Assembly (NCBI GenBank): GCA_036389695.1
Contig: DASVWG010000102.1
Location: 1-25,171, forward strand
Source of the DNA: JALZHR01 sp036389695
GTDB lineage: Bacteria > Acidobacteriota > Blastocatellia > Pyrinomonadales > Pyrinomonadaceae
Length of the DNA: 25,171 nucleotides
Reading direction: 5' to 3'
The notes under the pieces were generated by a model that worked only from the letters and a program-made list of their open reading frames with translations, did not search any database and was not told the DNA's origin. The stretch's first letter is position 1. Every line of letters begins with the position of its first letter. Of the stretch, positions 6,546-15,206 are shown piece by piece. Made by a program: the position numbers and the translations under genes.

Positions 6546-7595
6546 ATGGCATTACCAAAATCTTTATTCAGCTTATTCTCCAGCGATTTGGCGATTGACC
6601 TCGGCACGGCGAACACGCTCGTCTATGCCAAAGGGCGCGGCATCGTCGTTTCGGAACCGTCCATCGTCGCCATCAACAAAGTGACCAACCAGGTCGAAGC
6701 CGTCGGGCGCGACGCCAAAGAAATGCTCGGGCGCACGCCGGGCAACATCGTCGCCATTCGCCCGATGAAAGACGGCGTGATTGCGAATTTCGAGGTGACG
6801 GAAAAAATGCTCCAGCACTTTATACGCAAAGCGCACAACGGCAAATCGTGGGTGCGCCCGCGCGTCGTCATCGGGATTCCTTCGGAAATCACGCAGGTCG
6901 AGCGCCGCGCCGTCGAAGATTCGGCGTATCGCGCCAAAGCTTCCGAGGTTTATCTGGTCGAAGAAGCGATGGCGGCGGCAATCGGCGCGGGACTTCCGAT
7001 TACCGAGCCGCACGGCAATATGGTCGTCGACATCGGCGGCGGCACGACCGACATCGCCGTCATTTCGCTGTCGGGCATCGTCTATTCGCGCGCCGTCCGC
7101 GTCGCCGGAAACGAGATGGACGAATCCATCACGCAGTTTATCAAACGCAAATACAATCTTTTAATCGGCGAGCGCACGGCGGAAGCCATCAAAATCGCGC
7201 TCGGTTCGGGCTTTCCGCTCGAAGAGCCGCTTTCGATGGAAGTGCGCGGGCGCAACCTTATCGAAGGCATTCCGAAAACCATCACGATTACCGACGAGGA
7301 AATCCGCGAAGCGCTTTCGGATGCGGTCGCCACGATTGTCAACGCCGTCCGCGTCGCGCTGGAAAGAACGCCGCCCGAATTGTCAGCCGACATCGTCGAG
7401 CGCGGCATCGTTCTGACCGGCGGCGGCGCACTGTTAAAAAATCTCGATAAACGTCTGATGATTGAGACCGGCTTGCCGGTCGTCATCGCCGACGACCCGC
7501 TCTCCTCGGTCGTTCTCGGCACAGGCAAAATGCTTTCGGATTTCGAACTCCTGAAGCGCGTCAAATGGGATAATTCATTGATGACAGGAAATTAG
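6546..7595 (+). CDS. mreB: Rod shape-determining protein MreB (bacterial actin)
   Basis: This 349-aa protein is full length. It shows the actin-fold nucleotide motifs: phosphate-1 loop IDLGTANTLVY (17-27), phosphate-2 loop VVDIGGGTTDIAVIS (from 160) and adenosine motif IVLTGGGALL (288-297). MreB filaments at the inner membrane guide the elongasome that inserts lateral peptidoglycan. The N-terminal MALPKSLFSLFSS is weakly amphipathic and could contact the membrane. There is no Shine-Dalgarno before the ATG. It heads the mreBCD-PBP2-RodA-PBP1A series, so the cell is probably rod-shaped or at least elongating. A repeat element starts four bases after its stop codon. Confidence 0.97.
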   Translation: MALPKSLFSLFSSDLAIDLGTANTLVYAKGRGIVVSEPSIVAINKVTNQVEAVGRDAKEMLGRTPGNIVAIRPMKDGVIANFEVTEKMLQHFIRKAHNGKSWVRPRVVIGIPSEITQVERRAVEDSAYRAKASEVYLVEEAMAAAIGAGLPITEPHGNMVVDIGGGTTDIAVISLSGIVYSRAVRVAGNEMDESITQFIKRKYNLLIGERTAEAIKIALGSGFPLEEPLSMEVRGRNLIEGIPKTITITDEEIREALSDAVATIVNAVRVALERTPPELSADIVERGIVLTGGGALLKNLDKRLMIETGLPVVIADDPLSSVVLGTGKMLSDFELLKRVKWDNSLMTGN

Positions 7596-7598
7596 AAA

Positions 7599-7675
7599 GG
7601 GATGAAGGATGAGGGATGAAGGATGAATTAAGAAATTAAGCTCCTTCATCCCTCATCCCTCCGCCCTCATCCTTC
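7599..7675. repeat. Heptamer inverted repeat (GGGATGA/AGGATGA) between mreB and mreC
   Basis: The left arm is GGGATGA, AGGATGA, GGGATGA, AGGATGA (7599-7626). The right arm is TTCATCC, CTCATCC, CTCCGCC, CTCATCC, TTCA (7645-7676). They are separated by an AT-rich loop around 7627-7640. The whole 86-bp spacer is this element, which ends about six bases before the mreC start codon. Confidence 0.85.
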
Positions 7676-7681
7676 AAGGTT

Positions 7682-8596
7682 ATGGTTGAGCGCAGTCAGA
7701 AAGAAGTTTGGAGACTCACGCCGTGGCTGATGGTTGCCCTGCTTTTGGGTAATTTTGTCCTGATGGCTTGGGATGCGAAGACCGATTCGCAGCAGCGCGT
7801 GATTCGCGTCTGGACGCAAGCCGTCGCCGATTTCGTTCAATCGCCCGTGACGACCGTCAGCTCCGGCGTTTCCAATTATTTTCAATCCTTTGCCAACCTG
7901 CGCGGCGCCGCCAGCGAAAACGAACAGCTCAAGCAGCGCGTGCAGGAGCTTCAGGTCGAGCTTCAGAATAAAGAAAGCTTTGTCGCCGAAAACGAGCGGC
8001 TCAAATCGCTTTTAAATCTCAAGGAAGAATCCAAATATCCGATTCTGACGGCGAAAGTCATCGGGCGTGACCCTTCCGGCTGGTTCAACACTTCAATCAT
8101 CAATCGCGGAAGCGTGGACGGCGTGAAATTGAATATGCCGGTCGTGACCAACGGCGGCTTGGTCGGCAGAATTATGGCGGTCGGACCGCTGACGGCGCAG
8201 GTGATGCTTTTGACGGACGATAAATCCGGCATCGCCGGTATCGTCGGCGAGCTCGGAACTTCAAACGCGCTCGGCGTCATCAAAGGCACAAACGAAAAAG
8301 AACTGGTCGAAATGCGATACGTGCCGGGCAGCATTCCGGTGCAGGAAGGCGAATCGGTTTTCACGACCGGACAGGACGGAATTTATCCGGCGGGCTTGAA
8401 AATCGGCGAGGTCGTCAGGGTCGAATCCGGTTCGGCGACGACGACGCATTCGATTCTGGTCAAACCGGGCGGCGCTTTAAATTCGATGCAGGAAGTCGCG
8501 GTTTTGCTTTACGAAGCGCCGCCGCCGCCGAAATTTGAACAAACCCTGCCGAACGCGGCGAAAACGCCGAACGCCGCGGGGAGACGACAAAGGTAG
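7682..8596 (+). CDS. mreC: Rod shape-determining protein MreC
   Basis: This 304-aa protein has an N-terminal cytoplasmic stub, one transmembrane helix (about 14-30), a periplasmic coiled coil (about 75-118, with ENEQLKQRVQELQVELQNK) and the two-barrel MreC core from about 120 to 278 (for example PSGWFNTSIINRGSVDGV). It bridges MreB filaments to PBP2/RodA on the outer face of the membrane. A Pro/Ala-rich C-terminal tail of about 30 residues is an addition to the core. The ATG at 7682 follows AAGG by about four bases, a weak ribosome binding site. The gap to mreD is only 18 bp, the one spacer in this locus without a repeat. Confidence 0.95.
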   Translation: MVERSQKEVWRLTPWLMVALLLGNFVLMAWDAKTDSQQRVIRVWTQAVADFVQSPVTTVSSGVSNYFQSFANLRGAASENEQLKQRVQELQVELQNKESFVAENERLKSLLNLKEESKYPILTAKVIGRDPSGWFNTSIINRGSVDGVKLNMPVVTNGGLVGRIMAVGPLTAQVMLLTDDKSGIAGIVGELGTSNALGVIKGTNEKELVEMRYVPGSIPVQEGESVFTTGQDGIYPAGLKIGEVVRVESGSATTTHSILVKPGGALNSMQEVAVLLYEAPPPPKFEQTLPNAAKTPNAAGRRQR

Positions 8597-8614
8597 TAGA
8601 AGCCGTAGGAACTG

Positions 8615-9169
8615 ATGGAACAAATAAAGCTGACAATTGCACTGGCTATCGCAATTTTGCTTCAATGGTCGCTTCGCAACGTGGCGGAGCCGTTCGCCTA
8701 TATCGATTTTCCGCTCATCGTCGTCGTCTACGCCGCCTTGCAGAGAAACTCGATTCGCGCGCTGCTTTTCGGCTCGATTGCGGGCATCGCGGTCGATGCT
8801 TTGAGCGGCGGTCTCTTAGGTTCCAACGGTTTCTGTAAAACGTTGATTGCATACATAGTTTCGGAGATTGCCCGCCGCGTCTACATGGACAACCTTTTGC
8901 TCCGCATTCCCGTCATAGCAGGTGCTTGTCTGGCGAATAGTCTGCTTTACTACGGGATGCACCGGATTTTGGGACAGGAACCCGTGAATCCTGTCGTCAA
9001 CACGATTGCTTACACGCTAATCGGCACGACCATCGCCGGAACGATTGTTTTCCTGATTCTGGACGGTCTGTCGATGGAAAAAACACGAACCGCCCGTAAA
9101 CGCGACATCTTTACGCCGCGCCGCCAAACGCGCCGCCGTAACCCGATTCGTCTTGGAAGAAGAACCTAA
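8615..9169 (+). CDS. mreD: Rod shape-determining protein MreD
   Basis: This is a 184-aa polytopic membrane protein with five or so hydrophobic helices, starting with KLTIALAIAILLQW. It also contains DFPLIVVVYAAL and a glycine-rich segment (IAGIAVDALSGGLLGSNGF) typical of MreD. The last about 30 residues are very basic (ARKRD...RRQTRRRNP) and should be cytoplasmic. It belongs to the elongasome with MreC, which it follows closely. An AGGA lies just upstream of the ATG. Sequence conservation in MreD is low, so position in the mreBCD operon supports the call. Confidence 0.92.
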   Translation: MEQIKLTIALAIAILLQWSLRNVAEPFAYIDFPLIVVVYAALQRNSIRALLFGSIAGIAVDALSGGLLGSNGFCKTLIAYIVSEIARRVYMDNLLLRIPVIAGACLANSLLYYGMHRILGQEPVNPVVNTIAYTLIGTTIAGTIVFLILDGLSMEKTRTARKRDIFTPRRQTRRRNPIRLGRRT

Positions 9170-9174
9170 TTTCC

Positions 9175-9245
9175 GTGAATCGAAAATCGTAAATCGTTAA
9201 TAGTAAAAACGCGCGATTCACGATTCACAATTCACGATTTACGAC
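9175..9245. repeat. Heptamer inverted repeat (GTAAATC/GTGAATC type) between mreD and PBP2
   Basis: The left arm has GTGAATC, GAAAATC, GTAAATC, GTTAATA (9175-9202). The right arm has the complementary series CGATTCA, CGATTCA, CAATTCA, CGATTTA (about 9214-9241). It uses the same words as the element at 1-103, more than 9 kb away. It fills the spacer and ends two or three bases before the PBP2 ATG, leaving no room for a ribosome binding site. Confidence 0.85.
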
Positions 9246-9246
9246 C

Positions 9247-11148
9247 ATGAAGCTAATCGACCATTCGCAAAACCTTCCTATCCGCGTCAGCACAATTCAG
9301 ATAATCGCTTTTATCCTGTTTGCGCTGCTCGGCGCGCGTCTATATTATTTGCAGCTTGTCCGGGGCGAGTATTACGCGGAAAAGGCTGAGAATCAGCGAG
9401 TCAGGTATATTCCGATTCCGGCGCCGCGCGGCGCGATTCTCGACCGCAACGGGACGCTTCTGGTCGATTCGCGCCCGACCTACAACGTCGTTCTCTCGCA
9501 CGAGCCGATAAAATCCATCAACGTTCTGGAACGCCTCGATGATTATTCGCGCGGGCTGAAAGTCGACCGCCAATACCTGCTCGAACGGCTGAACATGATT
9601 AAGAAACAGCCGGAATTTGAGGCGATGGTTATCAAGGAAGCGGCGACGATGGAAGACATCGCGTGGGTCGACGCGCACACCCTGGAATTTCCCGAACTGC
9701 GCGTCGAATTGCAGCCGCAGCGACATTATCCTTACGCCGAAAAGCTCGCGCACGTGCTCGGCTACGTCGGCGAAATCAGCCCGAAACAGCTGGAAAAACC
9801 CGAATACGCCAATTTCAAACCGGGCGACATTATCGGCAAAGCCGGACTCGAACAATATTACGACCAGTATCTGCGCGGCGTTCCCGGCTACCGGAAGGTT
9901 CTGGTCGATTCGCGCGGTCGCGTGCAGAGCGAACTGGAAATCGTCCAGCCGCAAGCCGGACAGGATTTGGTCTCGACGATTGATATTGATTTGCAGATGG
10001 CGGCGGAAGAAAGCCTCGCCAATTCCGTCACCAAGCGCGGAACGGTGATATCGATGGATCCGCGCAACGGCGAGATTCTGGCGATGGCATCTTTGCCGAG
10101 CTACGACCCGAACGTTTTCGTTAAAGGCAGCACGACGCCCGAAGGACGCAAGCAAATCGCGCAGTATTACACGAACGAAGACCGACCGCTTTTAAACCGC
10201 GCCATTCAGGGACGTTATCATCCCGGTTCGACCTGGAAAATTCCCGAATCCATCGCGGGACTCCAACAGGGCGTTATCACGGTGAAAAACTCGAACGTCA
10301 CCTGCGGCGGCGGCATCACTATCGGCAACAAATTCACGCGCTGTATGGGCAGCCACGGCGCGCCGCCGCTCGATTACGCGATTACGAAATCGTGCGACGG
10401 TTATTATTATCATCTGGCGCTGAAAATGGGCGTTGCCGGCTTAATCAAGATGGTCGAGGAGTTTGATTACGACAAGCCGACCGGCATCGATTTGCCGAAC
10501 GAGAAGGTCACGCGCACGCCGAAATACTGGAAGCCGTATGTCGAAAAACGCGAGGGAAAATGGAGCGATATTCGCACCGTTTTCGCCTCAATCGGACAGG
10601 ACACGGTCGAAGCCACGCCGATTTCGATGATTCGCGCGCTTTCGAGCGTCGGCGTCGAAGGCAAAATGTTCGTTCCGCATCTTTTGAAAGAATTCAAGGA
10701 AATCGGCGCGGTCGGCGAATTCGCGCAGCGTCCGGCGGTCGGCTTTGCGCATCCCGAACCGAAAATTATCGAGATGACGCCCGAGCAAAATCAATTGATT
10801 CTGAAGGGAATGTGGGGCGTCGTCAACAACGGCGGCACGGCGGCTTCATTAAAATTCGCTAATTTCGAGCTTGCCGGTAAAACCGGAACGGCGCAAAACT
10901 CGGCGCTCGGCTCCGGCGGCGCGAAAGACCACTCGTGGTTTATCAGCTTCGCGCCCGCGTATAAACCGGAAATCGCCGTTCTCGGCTTAATCGAAAACTC
11001 CGGCTTCGGCGCGTCTCACGCCGGTCCGGCGGTCAAAAACGTCTACGAGGCGTTTTTGCGAAAAAACTATCCGCAGCTTATCGGCGGCGAACAATTGGTG
11101 GCAATGAATAGAGATAGTCGGAAAACAGAAATCATTAGCGGGCATTAA
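9247..11148 (+). CDS. mrdA: Penicillin-binding protein 2 (elongasome transpeptidase)
   Basis: This 633-aa class B PBP cross-links peptidoglycan during elongation, partnered with RodA. One N-terminal transmembrane helix (about 14-34) is followed by the dimerisation/pedestal domain, which begins with APRGAILDRNGTLLVDSRP. The transpeptidase domain has S328-T-W-K331 (acyl-enzyme serine), S382-C-D384 and K545-T-G547. S-x-D in place of S-x-N is common in PBP2. The last ten or so residues (SRKTEIISGH) are encoded within the left arm and loop of a repeat element, so the extreme C-terminus is probably not conserved. No Shine-Dalgarno is present because the upstream repeat abuts the ATG. Confidence 0.95.
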   Translation: MKLIDHSQNLPIRVSTIQIIAFILFALLGARLYYLQLVRGEYYAEKAENQRVRYIPIPAPRGAILDRNGTLLVDSRPTYNVVLSHEPIKSINVLERLDDYSRGLKVDRQYLLERLNMIKKQPEFEAMVIKEAATMEDIAWVDAHTLEFPELRVELQPQRHYPYAEKLAHVLGYVGEISPKQLEKPEYANFKPGDIIGKAGLEQYYDQYLRGVPGYRKVLVDSRGRVQSELEIVQPQAGQDLVSTIDIDLQMAAEESLANSVTKRGTVISMDPRNGEILAMASLPSYDPNVFVKGSTTPEGRKQIAQYYTNEDRPLLNRAIQGRYHPGSTWKIPESIAGLQQGVITVKNSNVTCGGGITIGNKFTRCMGSHGAPPLDYAITKSCDGYYYHLALKMGVAGLIKMVEEFDYDKPTGIDLPNEKVTRTPKYWKPYVEKREGKWSDIRTVFASIGQDTVEATPISMIRALSSVGVEGKMFVPHLLKEFKEIGAVGEFAQRPAVGFAHPEPKIIEMTPEQNQLILKGMWGVVNNGGTAASLKFANFELAGKTGTAQNSALGSGGAKDHSWFISFAPAYKPEIAVLGLIENSGFGASHAGPAVKNVYEAFLRKNYPQLIGGEQLVAMNRDSRKTEIISGH

Positions 11149-11197
11149 GCTAATTCCTAATGACTTCCGTCTTCTGACTACTGACTACCGACTACTA
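11116..11197. repeat. Heptamer inverted repeat overlapping the 3' end of mrdA
   Basis: Bases 11116-11138 pair with 11157-11179 (19 of 23 positions). The left arm lies inside the PBP2 coding region and its stop codon lies in the loop. Tandem heptamers CTGACTA, CTGACTA and CCGACTA (11174-11194) follow, ending about six bases before the rodA start codon. The arrangement implies insertion or growth of the repeat into the gene end. Confidence 0.8.
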
Positions 11198-11202
11198 AAA
11201 AA

Positions 11203-12327
11203 ATGGTTGCAATTATCGAAAAACGCAGTTTGAGAGATTTCGATTGGCTGTTGGCGCTGCTGGCGATAGCCATTGTCTGTTTCGGCATCTGGCAGATTCA
11301 CAATGCCGTCCCGACCGAAACTTACTGGCAAAAACAGATTATCGGTTTGGGCATCGCCACGGTCGTGATGCTAGTCGTTTCGTTTACCGATTACCGCCGC
11401 CTGGTCGACCTCGCGCCGGTCTTTTACATCGGCGGATTGGTTTTGCTGATGCTGGTTTTAACGCCGCTCGGCGTGAAGATAAACGGGCAGCAGGCTTGGG
11501 TCAAGCTGCCGCTTATCGGTCAATTTCAGCCTTCGGAATTCGTCAAGATTCCGGTCGTTTTGATGCTGGCAAAATATTTCGGCGAAAAACGCAAAGGCGG
11601 CGGCATTTTAAAATTGAAGGAATTTCTCATCGGCGTCGGAATTTTGGCTTTGCCCGTCGGCTTGATTATGCTCGAACCCGACGCGGGGCAGGCTATCACT
11701 TATTTTCCGCTGCTGGCGGTCGTATTGTTTTTGTCTGCAATTAAGATTCGCTACATCGTTCTGACAATAATCGCGGGCTTGATATTCGTGCCGCTGGCGT
11801 TTTACATCGGCGTCCAGACAGGGAAGATAAAACAATATCAGATTGAGCGCGTCAACGTGATTTTAGACCCGGAAAACGCCGACCCGCGCGGCTACGGCTA
11901 TCACACGGTGCAGTCGATGATTACGGTCGGGCAGGGCGGCTTGACCGGCATCAAAGGCGATTCGGAAAAATCGCAGAGCGCTTTGAAATTTTTGCCCGAG
12001 CCGCAAACGGATTTCATCTTCGCGGTAACGGCGGAAAATACGGGTTTCTTAGGCTGCGTTTCATTATTGCTGGCTTATGCGCTGCTGATTTCGCGTCTGG
12101 TGGCGGGCGCGCGGCATTCATCCGACCGCGCCGGAATGCTCGTGATTATGGCGATTGTCGGCGGCATCACGTTTCAGATTTTTATCAATATGGGAATGGC
12201 GCTCGGATTTCTGCCGGTTATCGGCATTCCGCTGCCGCTGATGAGCGCCGGTCTTTCGGCGGTGCTCTCGACGTTTACGGCAATCGGCTTCGTGCTGAGC
12301 GTGCGAATGCGCCGGTTCGTCAATTAA
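11203..12327 (+). CDS. rodA: Rod shape-determining protein RodA (SEDS peptidoglycan polymerase)
   Basis: This 374-aa polytopic membrane protein has about ten hydrophobic helices, the SEDS family pattern. RodA polymerises lipid II into glycan strands during elongation. Family motifs visible are QPSEFVKI (109-116), DPRGYGYHTVQS (227-238) and LPEPQTDFIFAV (264-275). D270 in the last one corresponds, by my reading, to the catalytic Asp of SEDS proteins. The C-terminal GIPLPLMSAGLSA is also typical. It lies directly after its partner PBP2. There is no Shine-Dalgarno, only an A-run between the repeat and the ATG. Confidence 0.96.
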   Translation: MVAIIEKRSLRDFDWLLALLAIAIVCFGIWQIHNAVPTETYWQKQIIGLGIATVVMLVVSFTDYRRLVDLAPVFYIGGLVLLMLVLTPLGVKINGQQAWVKLPLIGQFQPSEFVKIPVVLMLAKYFGEKRKGGGILKLKEFLIGVGILALPVGLIMLEPDAGQAITYFPLLAVVLFLSAIKIRYIVLTIIAGLIFVPLAFYIGVQTGKIKQYQIERVNVILDPENADPRGYGYHTVQSMITVGQGGLTGIKGDSEKSQSALKFLPEPQTDFIFAVTAENTGFLGCVSLLLAYALLISRLVAGARHSSDRAGMLVIMAIVGGITFQIFINMGMALGFLPVIGIPLPLMSAGLSAVLSTFTAIGFVLSVRMRRFVN

Positions 12328-12343
12328 CGATTTTGATTGCGAA

Positions 12344-12445
12344 GAAAGAATTAACAGGGATAAGGGGATGAACAGGGATAAAACAAAAAGTAGAAAATTT
12401 GTATTTATCTCCTTCATCCCCTTCATCCTCGGTTAATTTTCTTTC
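12344..12445. repeat. Inverted repeat between rodA and PBP1A gene
   Basis: Bases 12344-12382 and 12404-12445 are imperfect complements: GAAAGAATTAAC, GGGATAA and GGGGATGAA words on the left, and TTTATCT, CCTTCATCC and GGTTAATTTTCTTTC on the right. The internal words are 7 to 9 bases rather than strict heptamers. The right arm partly covers the position expected for a -35 box of the downstream gene. Confidence 0.7.
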
Positions 12446-12454
12446 TTTTCTTTG

Positions 12455-12478
12455 TGGTAAAATCGCTTTTATAAGAGG
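12455..12478 (+). promoter_or_regulatory. Extended -10 promoter and Shine-Dalgarno for the PBP1A gene
   Basis: TGGTAAAAT (12455-12463) reads as an extended -10 element (TGn plus TAAAAT); no good -35 box precedes it. AAGAGG (12473-12478), eight bases before the ATG at 12487, is a proper ribosome binding site. If the -10 is used, the 5' leader would be very short (about 15-20 nt). Confidence 0.4.
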
Positions 12479-12486
12479 TTTTTAAA

Positions 12487-15090
12487 ATGGCGAAAGAGTT
12501 AAAACGTTTAACCAGAGAAGTAGAAACCGTTCCGAACGGCAAACGCAGAAATTTCTGGGCTTACATTTGGTTTCCGACCGCTTTGATGCTGGCGCTTTCG
12601 GCGGGCGGTCTGACCGGCGTTCTGGGTTCGTATTATCTGAATAATTCGAGCGTCACGACGGAAGTTTCCGCGCTGGCGACTTATCGCCCGCCGGAAGTGA
12701 CGCGAATTTACGCCGACGACGGCGAAACCATTTTGGCGGAATTCGCGCTCGAAAAACGCTTTCCGATTAAGGAAAAAGACATTCCGAAAAACGTCGAGGA
12801 CGCGCTCATCGCGATTGAAGATTATCGCTTTTACGACCACAACGGCATCGACCCGTATCGCATCGCGGGCGCGGCGTTTAAAAACATCACGACCGGCAAA
12901 ACCGAGGGCGCTTCGACCATTACGCAGCAGCTTGCCAAAAACCTTTTTCTCTCGCGCGAGCAAACCTACACGCGCAAAATCACCGAATGGATGATGGCTT
13001 TGCAGATTGAGCGTTTTTACACGAAGCGGCAGATTCTGGAAATGTATATGAACTACGTCTTTCTCGGCGCGGGTTCATACGGCTTTGAAGCCGGCGCGCG
13101 GACGTATTTCGGCAAACATCTCAACGAATTGAATCTGGAAGAAGCCGCGCTTTTAGCCGCCATTCCGAAATCGCCCGAATATTCGCCGACGCGCAATCTG
13201 GAAAAGGCGAAAGAGCGCCGCGACATCGTGCTGGAACAGATGGCGAAATACGGAAAAATCACCGACGCCGAAGCCGACGCGGCGAAAGCCAAACCGATTA
13301 AGCTCGCCGATTCCGCCTATTACCAGGCGCTGCCGAAATCGACCGCGTGGGATTATCCGGTCGAAGAAATCCGCAAATATCTGGAAGAAAAATACACGAC
13401 GCGCATCGCGCAGGGCGGCTTGCAGGTTTACACGACGATAAACGTCGAAGCGCAGAAACTGGCGACCAAAGCCGTCCGCGAAGGCTTGCGCCGTTACGAT
13501 AAAGGTCGCGGCTGGCGCTCCGATTACGTCAACATTCTTCTGGATGAAAACAACGAAAACCAGCCGATTACCGACCCGAAACAGATTCAGCGCCGGCTCG
13601 ATTCCTTTAAACACGCCGATTGGTATGAGGACACATACGAAAAGGGCGAGTTTATCAAAGGCTTGGTGACGAATATCGACGCGGCGAAAGACGAAGCGAT
13701 TGTTCGCTTCGGTAAATACAAAGCCATCGTGACTGCCAAAGATATGGGCAGAAGCGGCAAAAAACCGAACGCCGAATTGAAAGCCGGTTATCTCTGCGAA
13801 TTTGAAATCAAGGAAGTTGACGACGCCGGTCAAACTTTAAAGGTCGAGCTTTCGCAAGTGCCGGAAGTGCAGGCGTCAATCGTTTCGATAAACGCCAAGA
13901 CGGGCGAAGTCGTCGCGATGGTCGGCGGTTACGATTACGCGACGAGCAAATTCAACAATGCGACTCAAGGCTTGCGTCAAACCGGCTCGTCGTTTAAGCC
14001 GTTTATTTACACGGCGGCGGTCGAATGGGGCATGACGCCCGACACGATGGTCAGCGGCGCGCCGATAAAACGCGGCGGCTGGATGCCGCACAACTACGAC
14101 GGAAGCTTGAGCCATCCGAACGTGCCGATGAAAATCGCGCTGGCAAAATCGTATAATCTGGCGGCGGTTCACCTGCTCGACCAGGTCGGCGTGCAAACGG
14201 GCGCGCAGATGGTTCGCCGCTTCGGCATCACCAATCCGATGGCTCCTTATCTGCCGTCGGCGCTCGGTGCATCCGAAGTTTCGCTGTTTGAGATGGTTTC
14301 GGCTTACTCGGCTTTCCCGAATAAAGGCATCCGCATGGAGCCGCATTTGATTCGCAAAGTCTTAGACCGCGACGGCAAAGTTTTGGAAGAATGGGAAAAA
14401 ACTTCTTCGAAAGTGACGAGCGAATACGTCGCGCTGACGATGGTCGAGATGATGGAAGGCGTCGTCAAAGGCGGCGGAACGGCGACGAGCGCGAGCGCGA
14501 GCGGGCATCCGCTGGCGGGCAAAACCGGCACGGTCAACGACCACACGGACGTCTGGTTTATCGGCTACACGCCGACTTACGTGACCGGCGTCTGGATGGG
14601 AAATCCTCTGAAAAAAGAAAATCTCGGCGGAAATATGACCGGCGGACACGGCGCGGTTCCGTTTTTCAACGCCTTTATGGTTCCGTTTATGAAGGACAAA
14701 GAACGCGAGACTTTCCCGAAAGCGCCGCCGATTCCGTCCGACATCAAGGCGCTGGTCGAACAGCGTAAGCGCGAAGAACTGGAAAAACTTGAAAAAGCCG
14801 AAGAAGCCGGCAGAAAGCTCGGCGTCAGCTTCACTCCGGGACCGAAATTCAATAAAACCGGCGATGCCGTCGGCGGCGACACGACCGACCCCGGACTGGT
14901 AGTCACGCCGGACGATACGACGAAACCGGCTGATAGTCAGCCGCAAAACAATCCGCGTCCCAACGACGACCCGAAACCGAATCGCCCGCCGCCGACGGAA
15001 AATCCGGTGAAAAAACCCGAACCGCCGGTCGAAAAACCGAAGCCCGAAGGCGAGAAGAAAAAAGGGAAAAAGGGCGACGACGACAACTAA
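12487..15090 (+). CDS. mrcA: Penicillin-binding protein 1A (bifunctional glycosyltransferase/transpeptidase)
   Basis: This 867-aa class A PBP has a membrane anchor at about 23-47. A GT51 glycosyltransferase domain shows E111-D112-Y-R-F, GASTITQQLAKNLFLS, and RKITEWMMALQIE with ILEMYMNYVFLG. The transpeptidase domain has S501-S-F-K504, S555-Y-N557 and K679-T-G681. The enzyme polymerises and cross-links peptidoglycan in the periplasm. After the catalytic core the protein ends in a coiled-coil-like charged stretch and a Pro/Lys/Asp-rich tail of about 80 residues that finishes KKKGKKGDDDN. The tail is probably disordered and may bind the wall or partners. Its position after rodA puts both polymerase types in one locus. 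Confidence 0.96.
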   Translation: MAKELKRLTREVETVPNGKRRNFWAYIWFPTALMLALSAGGLTGVLGSYYLNNSSVTTEVSALATYRPPEVTRIYADDGETILAEFALEKRFPIKEKDIPKNVEDALIAIEDYRFYDHNGIDPYRIAGAAFKNITTGKTEGASTITQQLAKNLFLSREQTYTRKITEWMMALQIERFYTKRQILEMYMNYVFLGAGSYGFEAGARTYFGKHLNELNLEEAALLAAIPKSPEYSPTRNLEKAKERRDIVLEQMAKYGKITDAEADAAKAKPIKLADSAYYQALPKSTAWDYPVEEIRKYLEEKYTTRIAQGGLQVYTTINVEAQKLATKAVREGLRRYDKGRGWRSDYVNILLDENNENQPITDPKQIQRRLDSFKHADWYEDTYEKGEFIKGLVTNIDAAKDEAIVRFGKYKAIVTAKDMGRSGKKPNAELKAGYLCEFEIKEVDDAGQTLKVELSQVPEVQASIVSINAKTGEVVAMVGGYDYATSKFNNATQGLRQTGSSFKPFIYTAAVEWGMTPDTMVSGAPIKRGGWMPHNYDGSLSHPNVPMKIALAKSYNLAAVHLLDQVGVQTGAQMVRRFGITNPMAPYLPSALGASEVSLFEMVSAYSAFPNKGIRMEPHLIRKVLDRDGKVLEEWEKTSSKVTSEYVALTMVEMMEGVVKGGGTATSASASGHPLAGKTGTVNDHTDVWFIGYTPTYVTGVWMGNPLKKENLGGNMTGGHGAVPFFNAFMVPFMKDKERETFPKAPPIPSDIKALVEQRKREELEKLEKAEEAGRKLGVSFTPGPKFNKTGDAVGGDTTDPGLVVTPDDTTKPADSQPQNNPRPNDDPKPNRPPPTENPVKKPEPPVEKPKPEGEKKKGKKGDDDN

Positions 15091-15095
15091 ATTTA

Positions 15096-15144
15096 CGAGT
15101 TTTGAATTTTGAGTTTTAAATAAAATAACCGAATTCAAAACTCG
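15096..15144. repeat. Inverted repeat of TTTTGAA/TTTTGAG heptamers after PBP1A gene
   Basis: CGAGTTTTGAATT (15096-15108) and its exact complement (15132-15144) form a 13-bp stem with a 23-nt loop. The loop continues the heptamer series (TTTTGAG, TTTTAAA). It starts six bases after the PBP1A stop codon and lies upstream of the intrinsic terminator. Confidence 0.75.
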
Positions 15145-15170
15145 ATTTTTTAGAAAATTTTAGAAAATTT

Positions 15171-15206
15171 AAGACGGAACGACTTGAAAACCGTTCCGTT
15201 TTTTTT
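15171..15206 (+). terminator. Intrinsic terminator after PBP1A gene
   Basis: ACGGAACG (15174-15181) pairs with CGTTCCGT (15192-15199) around a 10-nt loop. An uninterrupted run of T to 15206 follows. It should end the mre/PBP transcript before the fabF-like gene. Confidence 0.85.

Noticed and set aside
13153..13833. Antisense open frame of 226 codons within the PBP1A gene
   Set aside because: Shadow of a conserved coding region, without domain or ribosome binding site.
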